From Fischerella sp. CENA71 (lineage in GTDB: Bacteria > Cyanobacteriota > Cyanobacteriia > Cyanobacteriales > Nostocaceae), in the NCBI GenBank assembly GCA_024239075.1, contig JANBVI010000088.1:228085-292084 (forward strand): a stretch of 64,000 nt of DNA, written 5' to 3'. The position numbers were made by a program, and so were the translations under genes. Under the pieces are notes generated by a model, which ran no database searches, had not been told where the DNA came from, and was given only the letters and a program-made list of their open reading frames with translations. Positions 9,232 to 18,072 of this stretch are shown in pieces. The first letter of the stretch is position 1. Every line of letters starts with the position of its first letter.

Positions 9232-10296
9232 ATGAATGAAATTTTTTTGGGGGATTGCATGGAACTGCTGAAAAGCTTGCCGGATGAGTGCGTTGATTTA
9301 GTAGTCTCCTCTCCTCCCTACAATCTGGGCAAGGAGTACGAGGGAAAAAAGGCTCTTGAAATTTATTTGGAAGAACAGACATCTGTACTACGTGAGTGTA
9401 ACCGAATTCTCAAAAGTACAGGTTCGTTGTTCTGGCAGGTTGGTGCTTTCTCTGATAGAGGGATGCTAATTCCCCTCGATATTCGTTTTTTTCCAATTCT
9501 AGAATCTTTTGGATTAATTCCTCGTAACAGAATTATATGGGCTAGACAACATGGTCTTCATGCCCAGAAGAAGTTTTCTTGCAGACATGAAACAATTCTC
9601 TGGTTCACTAAATCTGATGAATATACATTTAATTTAAATGCTATTAGAGTTCCGCAAAAATACCAAAATAAGAAGCATTATCGAGGAAGCCGTAAAGGTG
9701 AACTGTCTTGTAATCCAGATGGAAAAAATCCTGGAGATATTTGGCTATTTCGTAATGTCAAACACAATCATGAGGAGCAAACCATACATCCTTGCCAATT
9801 TCCCGAAGATTTGATAGCCAGAATTATCTTAGCTACAACTAATAAAGGTGAAATAGTTTTTGATCCTTTTATAGGTTCTGGCACAGTGGCAATTGTTGCT
9901 AGAGACTATGAACGAAATTTTATAGGGTCAGAAATTGATCCAAAATATTATCAAGTTGCTCTACGTCGTTTAAGTGGCGAACCCGATCAAAATGGTTGTT
10001 TTCCAAATTTAAAAACTCTGCGAGATTATGTAGAAAAAACAGGTCAATCTATCGAAAAATATCGGTTTGATGTGCAGATAGGTAGCAGAGCTTCGGAACG
10101 CAGCAAAGCAAAGATATTCCCAGAAGAATATCATTTGCAGGAGATGGAGGAAAGATTACTTTACGAAGAAGCTGCTTTTGCTGCTAATCTGCGTGAAGAA
10201 GAACCTCCTGTAGATCCAAAAGTAAATGGCAATGGAAAAAAGACAATATTACCAAACCAAATAGGGGAACAAATCAAACTGAATTTATGGAGCTAA
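9232..10296 (+). CDS. Type II DNA methyltransferase (N4-cytosine/N6-adenine, beta-class order)
   Basis: This modification enzyme transfers a methyl group from SAM to an exocyclic amino group in DNA. The catalytic motif IV, SPPYNLG, is at residues 27-33. The SAM-binding motif I, FDPFIGSGT, is near residues 210-218, followed by NFIGSEIDPKYY. This order (catalytic before SAM motif) is the beta class. ATG 9232 is preferred because MNEIFLGDCMELL is the usual family start; a frame from 9199 adds 11 residues. The C-terminal 80 residues are charged. It is convergent with the adjacent endonuclease gene (gap 8 bases), forming one restriction-modification unit. The recognition site cannot be read directly; the BglII-like partner suggests a GATC-centred site. 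Confidence 0.92.
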   Translation: MNEIFLGDCMELLKSLPDECVDLVVSSPPYNLGKEYEGKKALEIYLEEQTSVLRECNRILKSTGSLFWQVGAFSDRGMLIPLDIRFFPILESFGLIPRNRIIWARQHGLHAQKKFSCRHETILWFTKSDEYTFNLNAIRVPQKYQNKKHYRGSRKGELSCNPDGKNPGDIWLFRNVKHNHEEQTIHPCQFPEDLIARIILATTNKGEIVFDPFIGSGTVAIVARDYERNFIGSEIDPKYYQVALRRLSGEPDQNGCFPNLKTLRDYVEKTGQSIEKYRFDVQIGSRASERSKAKIFPEEYHLQEMEERLLYEEAAFAANLREEEPPVDPKVNGNGKKTILPNQIGEQIKLNLWS

Positions 10297-10304
10297 ATTA
10301 TTTA

Positions 10305-10979
10305 TTAGAATAGGCGAAGTAAACAACGACTACTGGCTAAACGACCAGATATTATTTGGCATTGTCGAGTAATTCTCGTTTGAATTGTTCTGGAGTATCT
10401 TGCTGATGAATACACAGTCCAGATAGCAGGTACAGTAGCATTTTGCTGTTCAAATAATCCGACAAGTCGAATTGGCACGTCAAATACATGATGATCAGTT
10501 AGGGCTGTTAACTGCCTAACAGCTTGCTCGTAGTAAAGAGTGCTATTTGAAGCTGGAAACATCAGAGCTTTTGTAATCAAAATTACAAGCTGAGTTGGGT
10601 ATCCAGCAAATATAGTGCCAGCCTTGAAAAATAATTCTGAGCGCAAAGTGTTGTTGAGTAAAAACGGATAGTTAGAAAATTGACTTTCAACGATTACACC
10701 AGCTTTGCCAAAATCAATATCTGTACCCAAAAATTTGTATGCCTCCGGAATAGGGATATTTGCTTTCCATTCCAGTTTTACTAAAGCAGCTTTTATATAC
10801 TCATTTGTTCCTACAGGATCAAAGATGGGATTACCCTGAATTCCTGCTTGATCAGAAGCTTTAATGTGTAAAGGCATTTCACTGAGGGCAGTGCTAATCT
10901 CATCCCATTCATTGCTGTAATAAGTATCGATGACCTTATCCGCCGTATTGAAATCAGTAGACTGAATTAAAATATTTAC
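10305..10979 (-). CDS. BglII/BstYI-like type II restriction endonuclease, unusual start
   Basis: This is the cutting partner of the adjacent methylase. The core IDFGKAGVIVESQFSNYPFL carries the D ... E-x-Q metal site seen in BglII and BstYI. MFPASNSTLYYEQAV and VFDVPIRLVGLFEQ resemble homologous endonucleases. An internal ATG at 10877 gives only 190 aa. The same frame stays open upstream for 34 codons (NILIQSTDFNTADKVIDTYY ...) and protein-like sequence continues to 10979, where it overlaps the controller stop. No ATG, GTG or TTG exists there. Either ATT 10973, five bases after GAGGAG, or a mutated GTG (now GTA at 10979) would be the start. The gene may therefore be weakly expressed or inactive. 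Its stop is 8 bases from the methylase stop. Confidence 0.8.
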   Translation of the reverse strand, partial: VNILIQSTDFNTADKVIDTYYSNEWDEISTALSEMPLHIKASDQAGIQGNPIFDPVGTNEYIKAALVKLEWKANIPIPEAYKFLGTDIDFGKAGVIVESQFSNYPFLLNNTLRSELFFKAGTIFAGYPTQLVILITKALMFPASNSTLYYEQAVRQLTALTDHHVFDVPIRLVGLFEQQNATVPAIWTVYSSARYSRTIQTRITRQCQIISGRLASSRCLLRLF

Positions 10980-11224
10980 TCCTCTCGTTTGTAGTTAAGT
11001 AGTTTTTCTATAAAATCTGTCGGGTTAATTTGGAGTGCTTCAGCCACTTCCAAGAATTCGATCAAGTCCAGACGACGCTCACCGCGTTCATACTTTGATA
11101 CATAAGATTGAGGGCGGCGTAGCTGCACTGATAACTCTGTTTGAGTAAGTCCAGCTATATTGCGAGCTTCAATAAGTAGTTGGCGAAATAGATTATATTT
11201 TTCGCTGAAAACAGATTTAGGCAC
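10976..11224 (-). CDS. Controller protein of the restriction-modification system (XRE-type HTH)
   Basis: The 82-aa protein is a helix-turn-helix regulator: LIEARNIAGLTQTELSVQLR then RPQSYVSKYERGERRLDLIE form the HTH, at residues about 17-56. Small XRE proteins directly upstream of an endonuclease gene are the C (controller) proteins that delay restriction until methylation is established. Its stop (TAA 10976-10978) overlaps the region where the endonuclease reading starts, so the two are translationally coupled. Two palindromic operators lie 52 bases upstream. ATG 11224 is preceded by a CCAAGGAGGC-like Shine-Dalgarno. Confidence 0.9.
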   Translation of the reverse strand: MPKSVFSEKYNLFRQLLIEARNIAGLTQTELSVQLRRPQSYVSKYERGERRLDLIEFLEVAEALQINPTDFIEKLLNYKREE

Positions 11225-11275
11225 TTGAATTTGCCTCCTTGGGATGAGGCGAAGCTGAATTCAATTAGATACTAA

Positions 11276-11306
11276 AACCTAATATGGGATAAACCCAAAA
11301 TGGGTT
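11276..11306. promoter_or_regulatory. Tandem operators (C-boxes) of the controller gene
   Basis: Two 15-base palindromes with 16-base spacing: AACCTAATATGGGAT (11276-11290, imperfect) and AACCCAAAATGGGTT (11292-11306, perfect). Two sites of unequal quality are typical of C-protein autoregulation. A third site lies before the methylase at 9141-9155. Confidence 0.7.
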
Positions 11307-11388
11307 ATTTACTGATCTGTAATTACCTGCGGAACTTTTAATCTCAATACGGTTCGGATGAGACAAATCGATTAGACATCTAAACCCT

Positions 11389-11417
11389 GTAGAGACGTGC
11401 TATGGCACGTCTCTACA
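11389..11417. repeat. Dispersed hairpin repeat (GTAGAGACGTGC type)
   Basis: TGTAGAGACGTGC and its complement enclose a three-base loop. Relatives occur at 36975-37013, inside the MITE-like copies near 37.1 and 46.9 kb, and inside acnB. Confidence 0.75.
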
Positions 11418-11643
11418 AAGGATCATGGTCTTAACTGAACCGTATTGTATTATGTCTCTATCTCGTCGTTAATTCCGCTCTGATTTCAGTAAAAAGCGAT
11501 CACACCCTCAACTCCACAAGTGCGATCGCTCTTCAACTTTCGATACTTTAAAATAAGCTTTTTGGTCAAAAGCCAATCATAAATCGTACAAAAATAGTTA
11601 ATCGCACCTCGATTTTGAGAAGTGCGATCGCCTTTCCATAACT

Positions 11644-11880
11644 TTAATTCAAACTTTCATCTGCTTGACAATCAAACAGAACCACAAAGTTACCTTCAGG
11701 TGAAATCTGGCGCAAACGTTGCATGTGTCCGTCGGCGTCAGAACGACTACGGAAGCGAGCAATAATCTGACGCTGTGTATCAGGTAGCAAACGGGCAATT
11801 ACCCAGGAATTTAGTCGATTTTTGTAGGCAACAGTCTGGGTACTGGTCTTTGGCTCGTTGTATTGTGTATTTTGTGTCAT
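11644..11880 (-). CDS. Small conserved cyanobacterial protein, paralogue of 59315-59515
   Basis: The 78-aa protein has the core LNSWVIARLLPDTQRQIIAR then FRSRSDADGHMQRLRQISP. It aligns with the 66-aa protein encoded at 59315-59515 (LNPWCIVRLSPNMQNQIVAR, FRRRNDAEAHLQVLRRL). The core carries a charged helix suitable for binding nucleic acid or protein, but no known domain is recognised. A strong hairpin lies 31 bases upstream of the start, as for the paralogue. Such proteins are frequent in filamentous cyanobacteria, often near mobile DNA. Function unknown. Confidence 0.75.
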   Translation of the reverse strand: MTQNTQYNEPKTSTQTVAYKNRLNSWVIARLLPDTQRQIIARFRSRSDADGHMQRLRQISPEGNFVVLFDCQADESLN

Positions 11881-11911
11881 GATTAGGTTATCGATAAAGT
11901 GTTTAGCAAAG

Positions 11912-11949
11912 GGCGTTAGTCACTCTCTTGGCGGGGATGTACTAACGCC
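11912..11949 (-). promoter_or_regulatory. Leader hairpin before the 78-aa gene
   Basis: GGCGTTAGT and ACTAACGCC form a nine-base stem around a 20-base loop, 31 bases upstream of the start codon. On the minus strand it is followed by CCTTTGC. It may act as an attenuator or mRNA-stabilising leader. Confidence 0.5.
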
Positions 11950-12788
11950 TTATCTTCTTTGAAGAATTTAACCCCATATCACAATTATTGTCAATTGTCA
12001 ATTAACACCATCAACTTAGGTAGAGCGTACAGTCAGAGAAAACGCGCAGGAGTTAGTAAATATTAAAGTAGCAGTTAGACTAAGTACACCTGGTATTAAA
12101 AATAGGGCTTAGGTGATCAAGGCTTACAGACTAAGCATGAGAGATTTCATACAGTCTTTTTGTGATGTATCACATTTAGTTGTTCATCTTTAATACATAA
12201 CCAAGAATACCAGGAATATTGAAAAAGAAGGAATAAAATTCCACCTCTATTCTGTGAGCCTAATTTATGGGCGTCCATTTTTATATTCCTAGTTGGAAAA
12301 AAGATTCAGGAACACCCAAGCAGAAAATTTGGTTCGTATTTCCGCTTACGTGATTTGTATCAAAGCACAGAATTTGCACTAGTGCAAGTAGTTCATGAGT
12401 CATTATGAACTATAAGTATGCCACTTTGTAAACTGCCCTTTTTTGTCTAAGTATATGGGTATCTCTAAAAAACTATCATTTAAACCTGCTACGAAAATGG
12501 CAGTAAAATTAAGGGAATGAAAGGTTTTCATACTTTTTTGAAAGTATAAGCACATAGACTTTCTAATCAAACAAGATTTAGAAGCTCCTCAAGCAATTAT
12601 TACAAATATTTCTACAATCCAAATCATAACCTTCATATCCACAGTTTTGGCAAAATGGCAACTAGAGTAATTTGATGCTACTTATGATGTAATTAAGCTT
12701 TCCAGTGAAATGGCAGCGCAGGCTCAAACAAACTTCCACAAGCATGATTTTTCATGCTGTGGAATTTTTCAGAATTTCAAGCAAAAAT
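11950..12788. other. Intergenic region without recognisable genes
   Basis: About 840 AT-rich bases. I see only very short frames (for example MGVHFYIPSWKKDS from 12268), no tRNA and no clear repeat. It probably holds the promoter of the polysaccharide cluster. Confidence 0.5.
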
Positions 12789-14078
12789 ATGGGAGAAGAA
12801 ATAGCAATTTCCCTAAAAAATATCTCTAAATGCTTTAAATGCTATATTCATCCTGTAGATAGGCTCAAAGAAATTTTTTTACCTGGAAAAACCAGAGCTA
12901 GTGAATTTTGGGCATTACGAGATATTAATTTAGAGATTCCAAAGGGTGAAACTGTAGGAATTGTTGGTAAAAATGGTTCTGGTAAGAGTACCTTACTACA
13001 AATTATTGCTGGCACTTTGACACCAACTACAGGTGAAGTGATAGTAAATGGCCGTGTTTCGGCATTGTTAGAATTAGGCAGTGGATTTAACCCGGAATTT
13101 ACTGGTAGACAAAATGTATTTTTTAATGCCAGATTATTAGGATTAAATCAGAAAGAAATTGAAGATAAATTTGACTCAATAGCCAGTTTTGCTGATATTG
13201 GAGATTTTATTGATCAACCAGTTAAAACTTATTCTAGTGGAATGTTTGTCCGTTTGGCTTTTGCGGTAGCAGTAAATGTCGAACCAGAAATTTTAATTGT
13301 TGATGAAGCGCTAGCAGTGGGGGATATAGTTTTTCAACATCGCTGTATGCGTCGGATGCGAAGTTTAATGGATTCTGGAGTTACCACATTATTTGTATCT
13401 CATGATTCTGGAGCAGTTAAAACATTATGTAACTCAGCAATCATGATTCATGAAGGTAAAAATTACTTTTCGGGAACGCCTAATGCTGCGATTATCAAGT
13501 ACATGAAGCTGGTTACAGAAACAGAATTAGGAATAATTACTAAGGAAGAAGAAAATCCATCTCATCATCAACACAATTCTCAGCAATCTTTAGTAAAGTC
13601 TCAGCCTACTCGCAGAGGAAATCGGAAAGCATTAATCAAAAATATTCAATTATTTAACAAAATTGGAGAAGAATTAGGAGATACACCTACCATAGGATTT
13701 AATGAACAAGTTCAATTAATTATTGAACTCGATATTTATGAAGCTTTACAAACATGTATAGTTGGTTTTTTTATTTGTGACAAAAATGGCAATGAGCTAA
13801 TTGGTAGTAATACATTTGAAGAAAATTACCCAATTGATAAATTAGAGCCAGGAGAACAGTTAAAAATAGAATTTACATTTCATTTACCATTACGTCCAGG
13901 CTCTTATAGTTTAACTGTAGCGGGTGCAGAAAACTATACAGCAATGACATTTGACTGGATTGACAATGCAATAGTATTCCAAGTGCTTCCCCCTGATACA
14001 GGTAAGCGTATCCATGCTTGGGTAGATTTACCAATCAGTGTTCGGGTGTCACCTCAAAAATTACCAGCAATCAGATAA
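12789..14078 (+). CDS. Polysaccharide-export ABC transporter ATPase (Wzt/TagH type) with C-terminal carbohydrate-binding domain
   Basis: This ATPase would power export of O-antigen-like glycans across the inner membrane. From ATG 12789 (MGEEIAISLKNISKCFK) it has Walker A VGKNGSGKST, signature YSSGMFVRLAFA, Walker B ILIVDEAL and switch His in VSHDSGA. After a Q/S-rich hinge, residues about 290-420 form a beta-rich Wzt_C-like domain (FNEQVQLIIELDIYEAL, LPLRPGSYSLTVAG) that in Wzt reads the glycan terminus. A longer reading from 12705 adds 28 unrelated residues. The matching permease (Wzm) is not in the window, which is unusual. It heads a four-gene run with short gaps. Confidence 0.92.
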   Translation: MGEEIAISLKNISKCFKCYIHPVDRLKEIFLPGKTRASEFWALRDINLEIPKGETVGIVGKNGSGKSTLLQIIAGTLTPTTGEVIVNGRVSALLELGSGFNPEFTGRQNVFFNARLLGLNQKEIEDKFDSIASFADIGDFIDQPVKTYSSGMFVRLAFAVAVNVEPEILIVDEALAVGDIVFQHRCMRRMRSLMDSGVTTLFVSHDSGAVKTLCNSAIMIHEGKNYFSGTPNAAIIKYMKLVTETELGIITKEEENPSHHQHNSQQSLVKSQPTRRGNRKALIKNIQLFNKIGEELGDTPTIGFNEQVQLIIELDIYEALQTCIVGFFICDKNGNELIGSNTFEENYPIDKLEPGEQLKIEFTFHLPLRPGSYSLTVAGAENYTAMTFDWIDNAIVFQVLPPDTGKRIHAWVDLPISVRVSPQKLPAIR

Positions 14079-14093
14079 TAAGAGCGTATTTGT

Positions 14094-15185
14094 ATGATTA
14101 TTAAATCAGAAAAAGATTATCCTTTATTACCAAACATAACTATCGAAGAACTAGATGAAAATAGTAGTTTAAAAAAAATGCTTTATTGGGTAGGAGAAAA
14201 TAAACGTGTCATTGATTTTGGCTGCGCTACAGGTTATTTTGCTAGGCTACTAAGTAGCAAAGGCTGTCAAGTTACTGGAATTGAAATTAATGTCAATGCT
14301 GCAAAGATCGCTGAAGAATATTGCGAAGAAGTGATTGTTGCTGATTTAGATTTTGTGAATTTAAGAGATATTTTATCAGGGCAAACTTTTGATGTAGCTG
14401 TATTTGGAGATATTCTAGAACATCTGCGAAACCCTTGGAGAATATTAGAAGAAACTAGACAAATATTGCAGCCAGGAGGATGTGTAGTTGCTTCTATTCC
14501 TAATATTGCTCATGGAGCAATTCGACTAGCTTTATTACAAGGAAAATTTGAATATACAGAACTCGGCATTTTAGACAATACACATTTAAGATTTTTTACT
14601 CGTGAAACAGTTAGAGAATTATTTGAGCGTTCTGGATATTTTGTTGATACTTATGAACAAATAAAATTACCTATTTTTTCTGGCTCAGACTGGATACCCT
14701 ATATAGATAAAAATAAAATTGATATTAATGTCATTCATACTATTGAACAAGATGAAGATGCTGATACATTGCAGTTTGTCCTGAGAGCATTCCCATTAAG
14801 TTTAGAAGGTAAATATTCCTCTTTATATCAACAATATTCTCAACTGTCTGAGGAATATAATTATTGCCAAAATCAGCTAAAAGAAATATATGCTGAGTTA
14901 AAGCGATCGCAGTTTGATTTAGAAGATAAACAAATTCAGTTAGAACAAACTCAAACCCAATTAGAACAAGCAAAAAATCAACTGCAACAATCTCAATCTC
15001 AGTTACAAGAAATTCAACAGCAATGGCAAAATACACAAACCCAGTTACACCAAGCTCATACAGCTTGGGAACATTGTCAAAACATTATCAGAGCAATGGA
15101 AAGTAGTAAATTTTGGAAACTTCGTCAAGCTTGGTTTCAACTTAAAAAGCTTTTATTTTGCAAAAGGGAACTCAGCAATGATTAA
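14094..15185 (+). CDS. SAM-dependent methyltransferase with coiled-coil tail
   Basis: The 363-aa protein has a class I methyltransferase domain: RVIDFGCATGYFARLL near residue 38 binds SAM, and VAVFGDILEHLRNP and PGGCVVASIPNIAHG follow. Residues about 240-335 are a long Q-rich coiled coil (LEQTQTQLEQAKNQLQQSQ). The protein ends in AMESSKFWKLRQAWFQLKK, a tail shared with the next gene product. It starts 15 bases after the ABC ATPase and overlaps the next gene by 8 bases. The likely role is methylation of a growing glycan, possibly as a chain terminator measured by the coiled coil; that is an inference from WbdD-type systems. Confidence 0.88.
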   Translation: MIIKSEKDYPLLPNITIEELDENSSLKKMLYWVGENKRVIDFGCATGYFARLLSSKGCQVTGIEINVNAAKIAEEYCEEVIVADLDFVNLRDILSGQTFDVAVFGDILEHLRNPWRILEETRQILQPGGCVVASIPNIAHGAIRLALLQGKFEYTELGILDNTHLRFFTRETVRELFERSGYFVDTYEQIKLPIFSGSDWIPYIDKNKIDINVIHTIEQDEDADTLQFVLRAFPLSLEGKYSSLYQQYSQLSEEYNYCQNQLKEIYAELKRSQFDLEDKQIQLEQTQTQLEQAKNQLQQSQSQLQEIQQQWQNTQTQLHQAHTAWEHCQNIIRAMESSKFWKLRQAWFQLKKLLFCKRELSND

Positions 15186-16452
15186 AGTAAAAGAACAGTC
15201 TGAATTAACATTGAATCAAACAAAATTGAACTCTCGCCATTTAGAATTATTAGCAAATCAAACAGAATTAAATACTAAATATATACAACCGCAGCTAATT
15301 TCAAATTATCATCAAGCTAAATATGAAAAAAAATTTTATAAATCCACACAACTAGAACCAAAACCTGTTAAAATTCAAGACTCAAATTTAACTATAGATG
15401 AAAAAAGACTATTATATATATCTCGCCTAAAAGCGGCAAAATTATGTGAAAATATGGGTAATTACCCGTGGAATTTGAAATCAAATTCTGCATATGATAG
15501 GTGTGAAAAACCTTCTATATCTGTGATCATTACACTTTATAACTATTCAGAGTACATTTATGAATGTTTAGAAAGTATTGCTAAAACAGACTTAGCTAAC
15601 ATCCCAGGAGGTATTGAAGTCTTAGTTATCGACGACTGTTCAACAGATAATTCCGCTAATTTAGTTGCAGAATATTTGCAACAATCTCAATTACCAATTT
15701 GTTTAGTTAGTAAGTGGTTTAATACAGGTTTAGCAGATGCTAGAAACGTAGGATTGAGACTCTCTCGTTCTCCCTATATTTTTATCTTAGATGCTGATAA
15801 TTGGATTTACCCCAATTGTTTATCTATTCTTTATGAAACAATTAAATCTTCCCGACATGCAGCGGTTTATGGGGAAATACAAAGATTTGATCACCAAACT
15901 AGACAAGAAATGAATCGTATCTCCTGCTATGACTGGGATGTACATAAATTAGTCAAACAGCCATATATAGATGCTATGGCTCTGTTTGATAAAAATATAT
16001 TACTTAAACTAGGTGGATATTCTACAGAATTAATTGAATATGGTTGGTTTGGATGGGATGACTACGATCTCTGGTTAAAAATCGCTCAGTCAGATTACTC
16101 TTGTAAACTTGTCCCGACAGTACTTAGTTACTATAGAGTACATTCAGAATCTATGATTCATACAACTAACAAATATGCGCTTAATCTAGCTAAATATTTT
16201 TGCCATAAATTTAGAAATTTAGCTAATAAATATTCTAGCTCAGATATGTGGTTTGGATTTCCTAAAAGTGAAATTTATCTCGAATTAAACCTATCTCCTC
16301 AACAAAATCAAACTAATTTCATTTTACAGGAACTGCAATATGCTTATGCTCAAATTGCAGCCATGGAATCAAGTAAGTTTTGGAAATTGAGAAATCAATG
16401 GTTTAAAGTTAAGAGAATGTTAAGTTTGGCAAAAGATATTGAGATTCATTAG
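15178..16452 (+). CDS. Family 2 glycosyltransferase with C-terminal SKFWKLR tail
   Basis: The 424-aa enzyme would add a sugar from a nucleotide donor. Residues 1-115 are a Q/N/L-rich extension without known domain. The GT-A fold starts at PSISVIITLYNYSEYIYE, continues through VLVIDDCSTDNSA, and has the metal-binding ILDADNWI. WFGWDDYDLWLK is the acceptor-side motif. The end, AAMESSKFWKLRNQWFKVK, repeats the tail of the upstream methyltransferase. The start overlaps that gene by 8 bases, indicating coupling. Confidence 0.9.
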   Translation: MIKVKEQSELTLNQTKLNSRHLELLANQTELNTKYIQPQLISNYHQAKYEKKFYKSTQLEPKPVKIQDSNLTIDEKRLLYISRLKAAKLCENMGNYPWNLKSNSAYDRCEKPSISVIITLYNYSEYIYECLESIAKTDLANIPGGIEVLVIDDCSTDNSANLVAEYLQQSQLPICLVSKWFNTGLADARNVGLRLSRSPYIFILDADNWIYPNCLSILYETIKSSRHAAVYGEIQRFDHQTRQEMNRISCYDWDVHKLVKQPYIDAMALFDKNILLKLGGYSTELIEYGWFGWDDYDLWLKIAQSDYSCKLVPTVLSYYRVHSESMIHTTNKYALNLAKYFCHKFRNLANKYSSSDMWFGFPKSEIYLELNLSPQQNQTNFILQELQYAYAQIAAMESSKFWKLRNQWFKVKRMLSLAKDIEIH

Positions 16453-16488
16453 TTGTTCGTAGTGAGTGCTTTAGCAGTCTAAATTTAA

Positions 16489-17418
16489 ATGAAAAACTAT
16501 AGAGTAGCAGCTTACATAACAGCTTATCAGGAAATAGATGCACTTCAGAAAACTATCACAGCTATCACAAAACAGTCATACCCAATTGAAGAAATATTTA
16601 TAGTTGATAATTCCAAAAATCAAATCATCACTAATAACAGCCAGGAAAATATAATTGTAGATTTCCATCCTGAAAACATTGGAGTTGCTGGAGGGTTAAA
16701 AATTGCCGTTAGCTGGGCTATCCAAAAAGGCTATGATTTTCTTTGGTTGTTTGATCAAGATAGTGAACCGGATGCTGATGTTCTAGAAGAATTATTAACT
16801 AATTATCAAGATTTATCGAAAAACCAAAATATAGGAATCATTGCTCCTGCAATATTTGATATCAATACAAAGCAAGAATTCCCTGGTTCTATGTTTGCAA
16901 ATTACAAGCTTGCGCCGATATCTGGAATTGATGAAATTCAAAATATTTATTATTGTGATGCTGTTATTACATCGGGTTCTCTAATCAACATCAATGCAGC
17001 TAAATATGTTGAACTACCAAGAGTAGATTTATTTTTAGATGCTGTAGACTATGCTTACTGCATGAATTTCCGAAATAAAGAATATAAAATTGTTGTTGTT
17101 AAAAATGCGGTAATGAAACATCGGCTCGGAAATTATTCCCAAGTGAAAGATAGATTGAAAAAATATACAAACACATTTAGTACTTTTATTTGTTCTCCTT
17201 CTCGCTATTACTATGCTTGTAGAAATCATACTTTTTTTGAAACCCGGCTGGTACAAAAACAGTTCTTATATCGTTCAATAGCTTACAGAATAAAAGTTTT
17301 ATTGACGATGATGGAGAGAATTATCCGTTACGAGCCAGATTTCATATTAATCAAATTATGGGCTTGTATTGTAGGGACTTTTGATGGTTTTCGTGGTAGG
17401 CTGGGTAAGACTTGGTAA
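16489..17418 (+). CDS. Family 2 glycosyltransferase (rhamnosyltransferase-like)
   Basis: The 309-aa enzyme has a GT-A core: VAAYITAYQEIDALQKTI, IFIVDNSKN, then the metal motif FLWLFDQDSEPD near residue 88. NIGVAGGLKIAV is typical of RfbF/WbbL-like rhamnosyltransferases. C-terminal helices carry SPSRYYYACRNH. It starts 36 bases after the previous gene and closes the polysaccharide run. The acceptor and sugar are unknown. Confidence 0.88.
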   Translation: MKNYRVAAYITAYQEIDALQKTITAITKQSYPIEEIFIVDNSKNQIITNNSQENIIVDFHPENIGVAGGLKIAVSWAIQKGYDFLWLFDQDSEPDADVLEELLTNYQDLSKNQNIGIIAPAIFDINTKQEFPGSMFANYKLAPISGIDEIQNIYYCDAVITSGSLININAAKYVELPRVDLFLDAVDYAYCMNFRNKEYKIVVVKNAVMKHRLGNYSQVKDRLKKYTNTFSTFICSPSRYYYACRNHTFFETRLVQKQFLYRSIAYRIKVLLTMMERIIRYEPDFILIKLWACIVGTFDGFRGRLGKTW

Positions 17419-17457
17419 ATAATATTTATAGCAAATAGTTTAGACTACAAACTAAAT

Positions 17458-18060
17458 TTACAAGAAAGTCTGTAAAATAAATACAGCGATCGCACTTAAT
17501 CCATCACCAAACTCTGGAATCAAAAATAGCATCATTAAAGCAAACAATCCAAAGTGTGTATATTGTAAACCTTTTAAACTGGGGAATATTTCGCTAAATA
17601 TATAGAAACCATCCAAAGGTGGAATAGGTAGGAGATTAAACAAGAACAACATCAAATTGATATGTGCTGCCATATAAAAGAATTTAAAACTCAAAAACTC
17701 TGCATATGTAGAATCAGCAAGTAATTTTAATATTGCAATACATAAAAAAGCCAAACCTAAATTACATAATGGCCCTGCTACTGATACTAAAATATTACTC
17801 AAGGTTTTTAAGCGAAACTTAGATGCATTAATTGGCATTTTTCCCCAAGCAATACCAGCTACACACAGAAATAATATTGATTCCCAACCCATATGTACTA
17901 GAGGATTAAGAGTTATGTGTCCTTCTTTGCGGGGAGTATCATCTCCTTGACTCAAAGCAACTAAACCATGAGCAAGTTCATGTAAACTAATTGAGATGAT
18001 GACAATAATCATCACTCTGAAAAAGACTATTGGACTAATAATTAGTGTTTCGATAAACAT
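17458..18060 (-). CDS. Site-2-protease-like M50 membrane metalloprotease
   Basis: The 200-aa protein is a membrane-embedded zinc protease. His27-Glu28-x-x-His31 (SLHELAHG) is the zinc and catalytic motif in the first segment, and NLLPIPPLDG supplies the third ligand (Asp). Other hydrophobic segments are at about 8-26, 62-75, 88-112 and 130-148. The length fits the short, PDZ-less cyanobacterial S2P group, which has a role in regulated intramembrane proteolysis or unknown functions. The start is 12 bases downstream of the prohibitin gene stop, so the two are probably co-transcribed. Confidence 0.92.
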   Translation of the reverse strand: MFIETLIISPIVFFRVMIIVIISISLHELAHGLVALSQGDDTPRKEGHITLNPLVHMGWESILFLCVAGIAWGKMPINASKFRLKTLSNILVSVAGPLCNLGLAFLCIAILKLLADSTYAEFLSFKFFYMAAHINLMLFLFNLLPIPPLDGFYIFSEIFPSLKGLQYTHFGLFALMMLFLIPEFGDGLSAIAVFILQTFL

Positions 18061-18072
18061 AGTGATAAGCAG

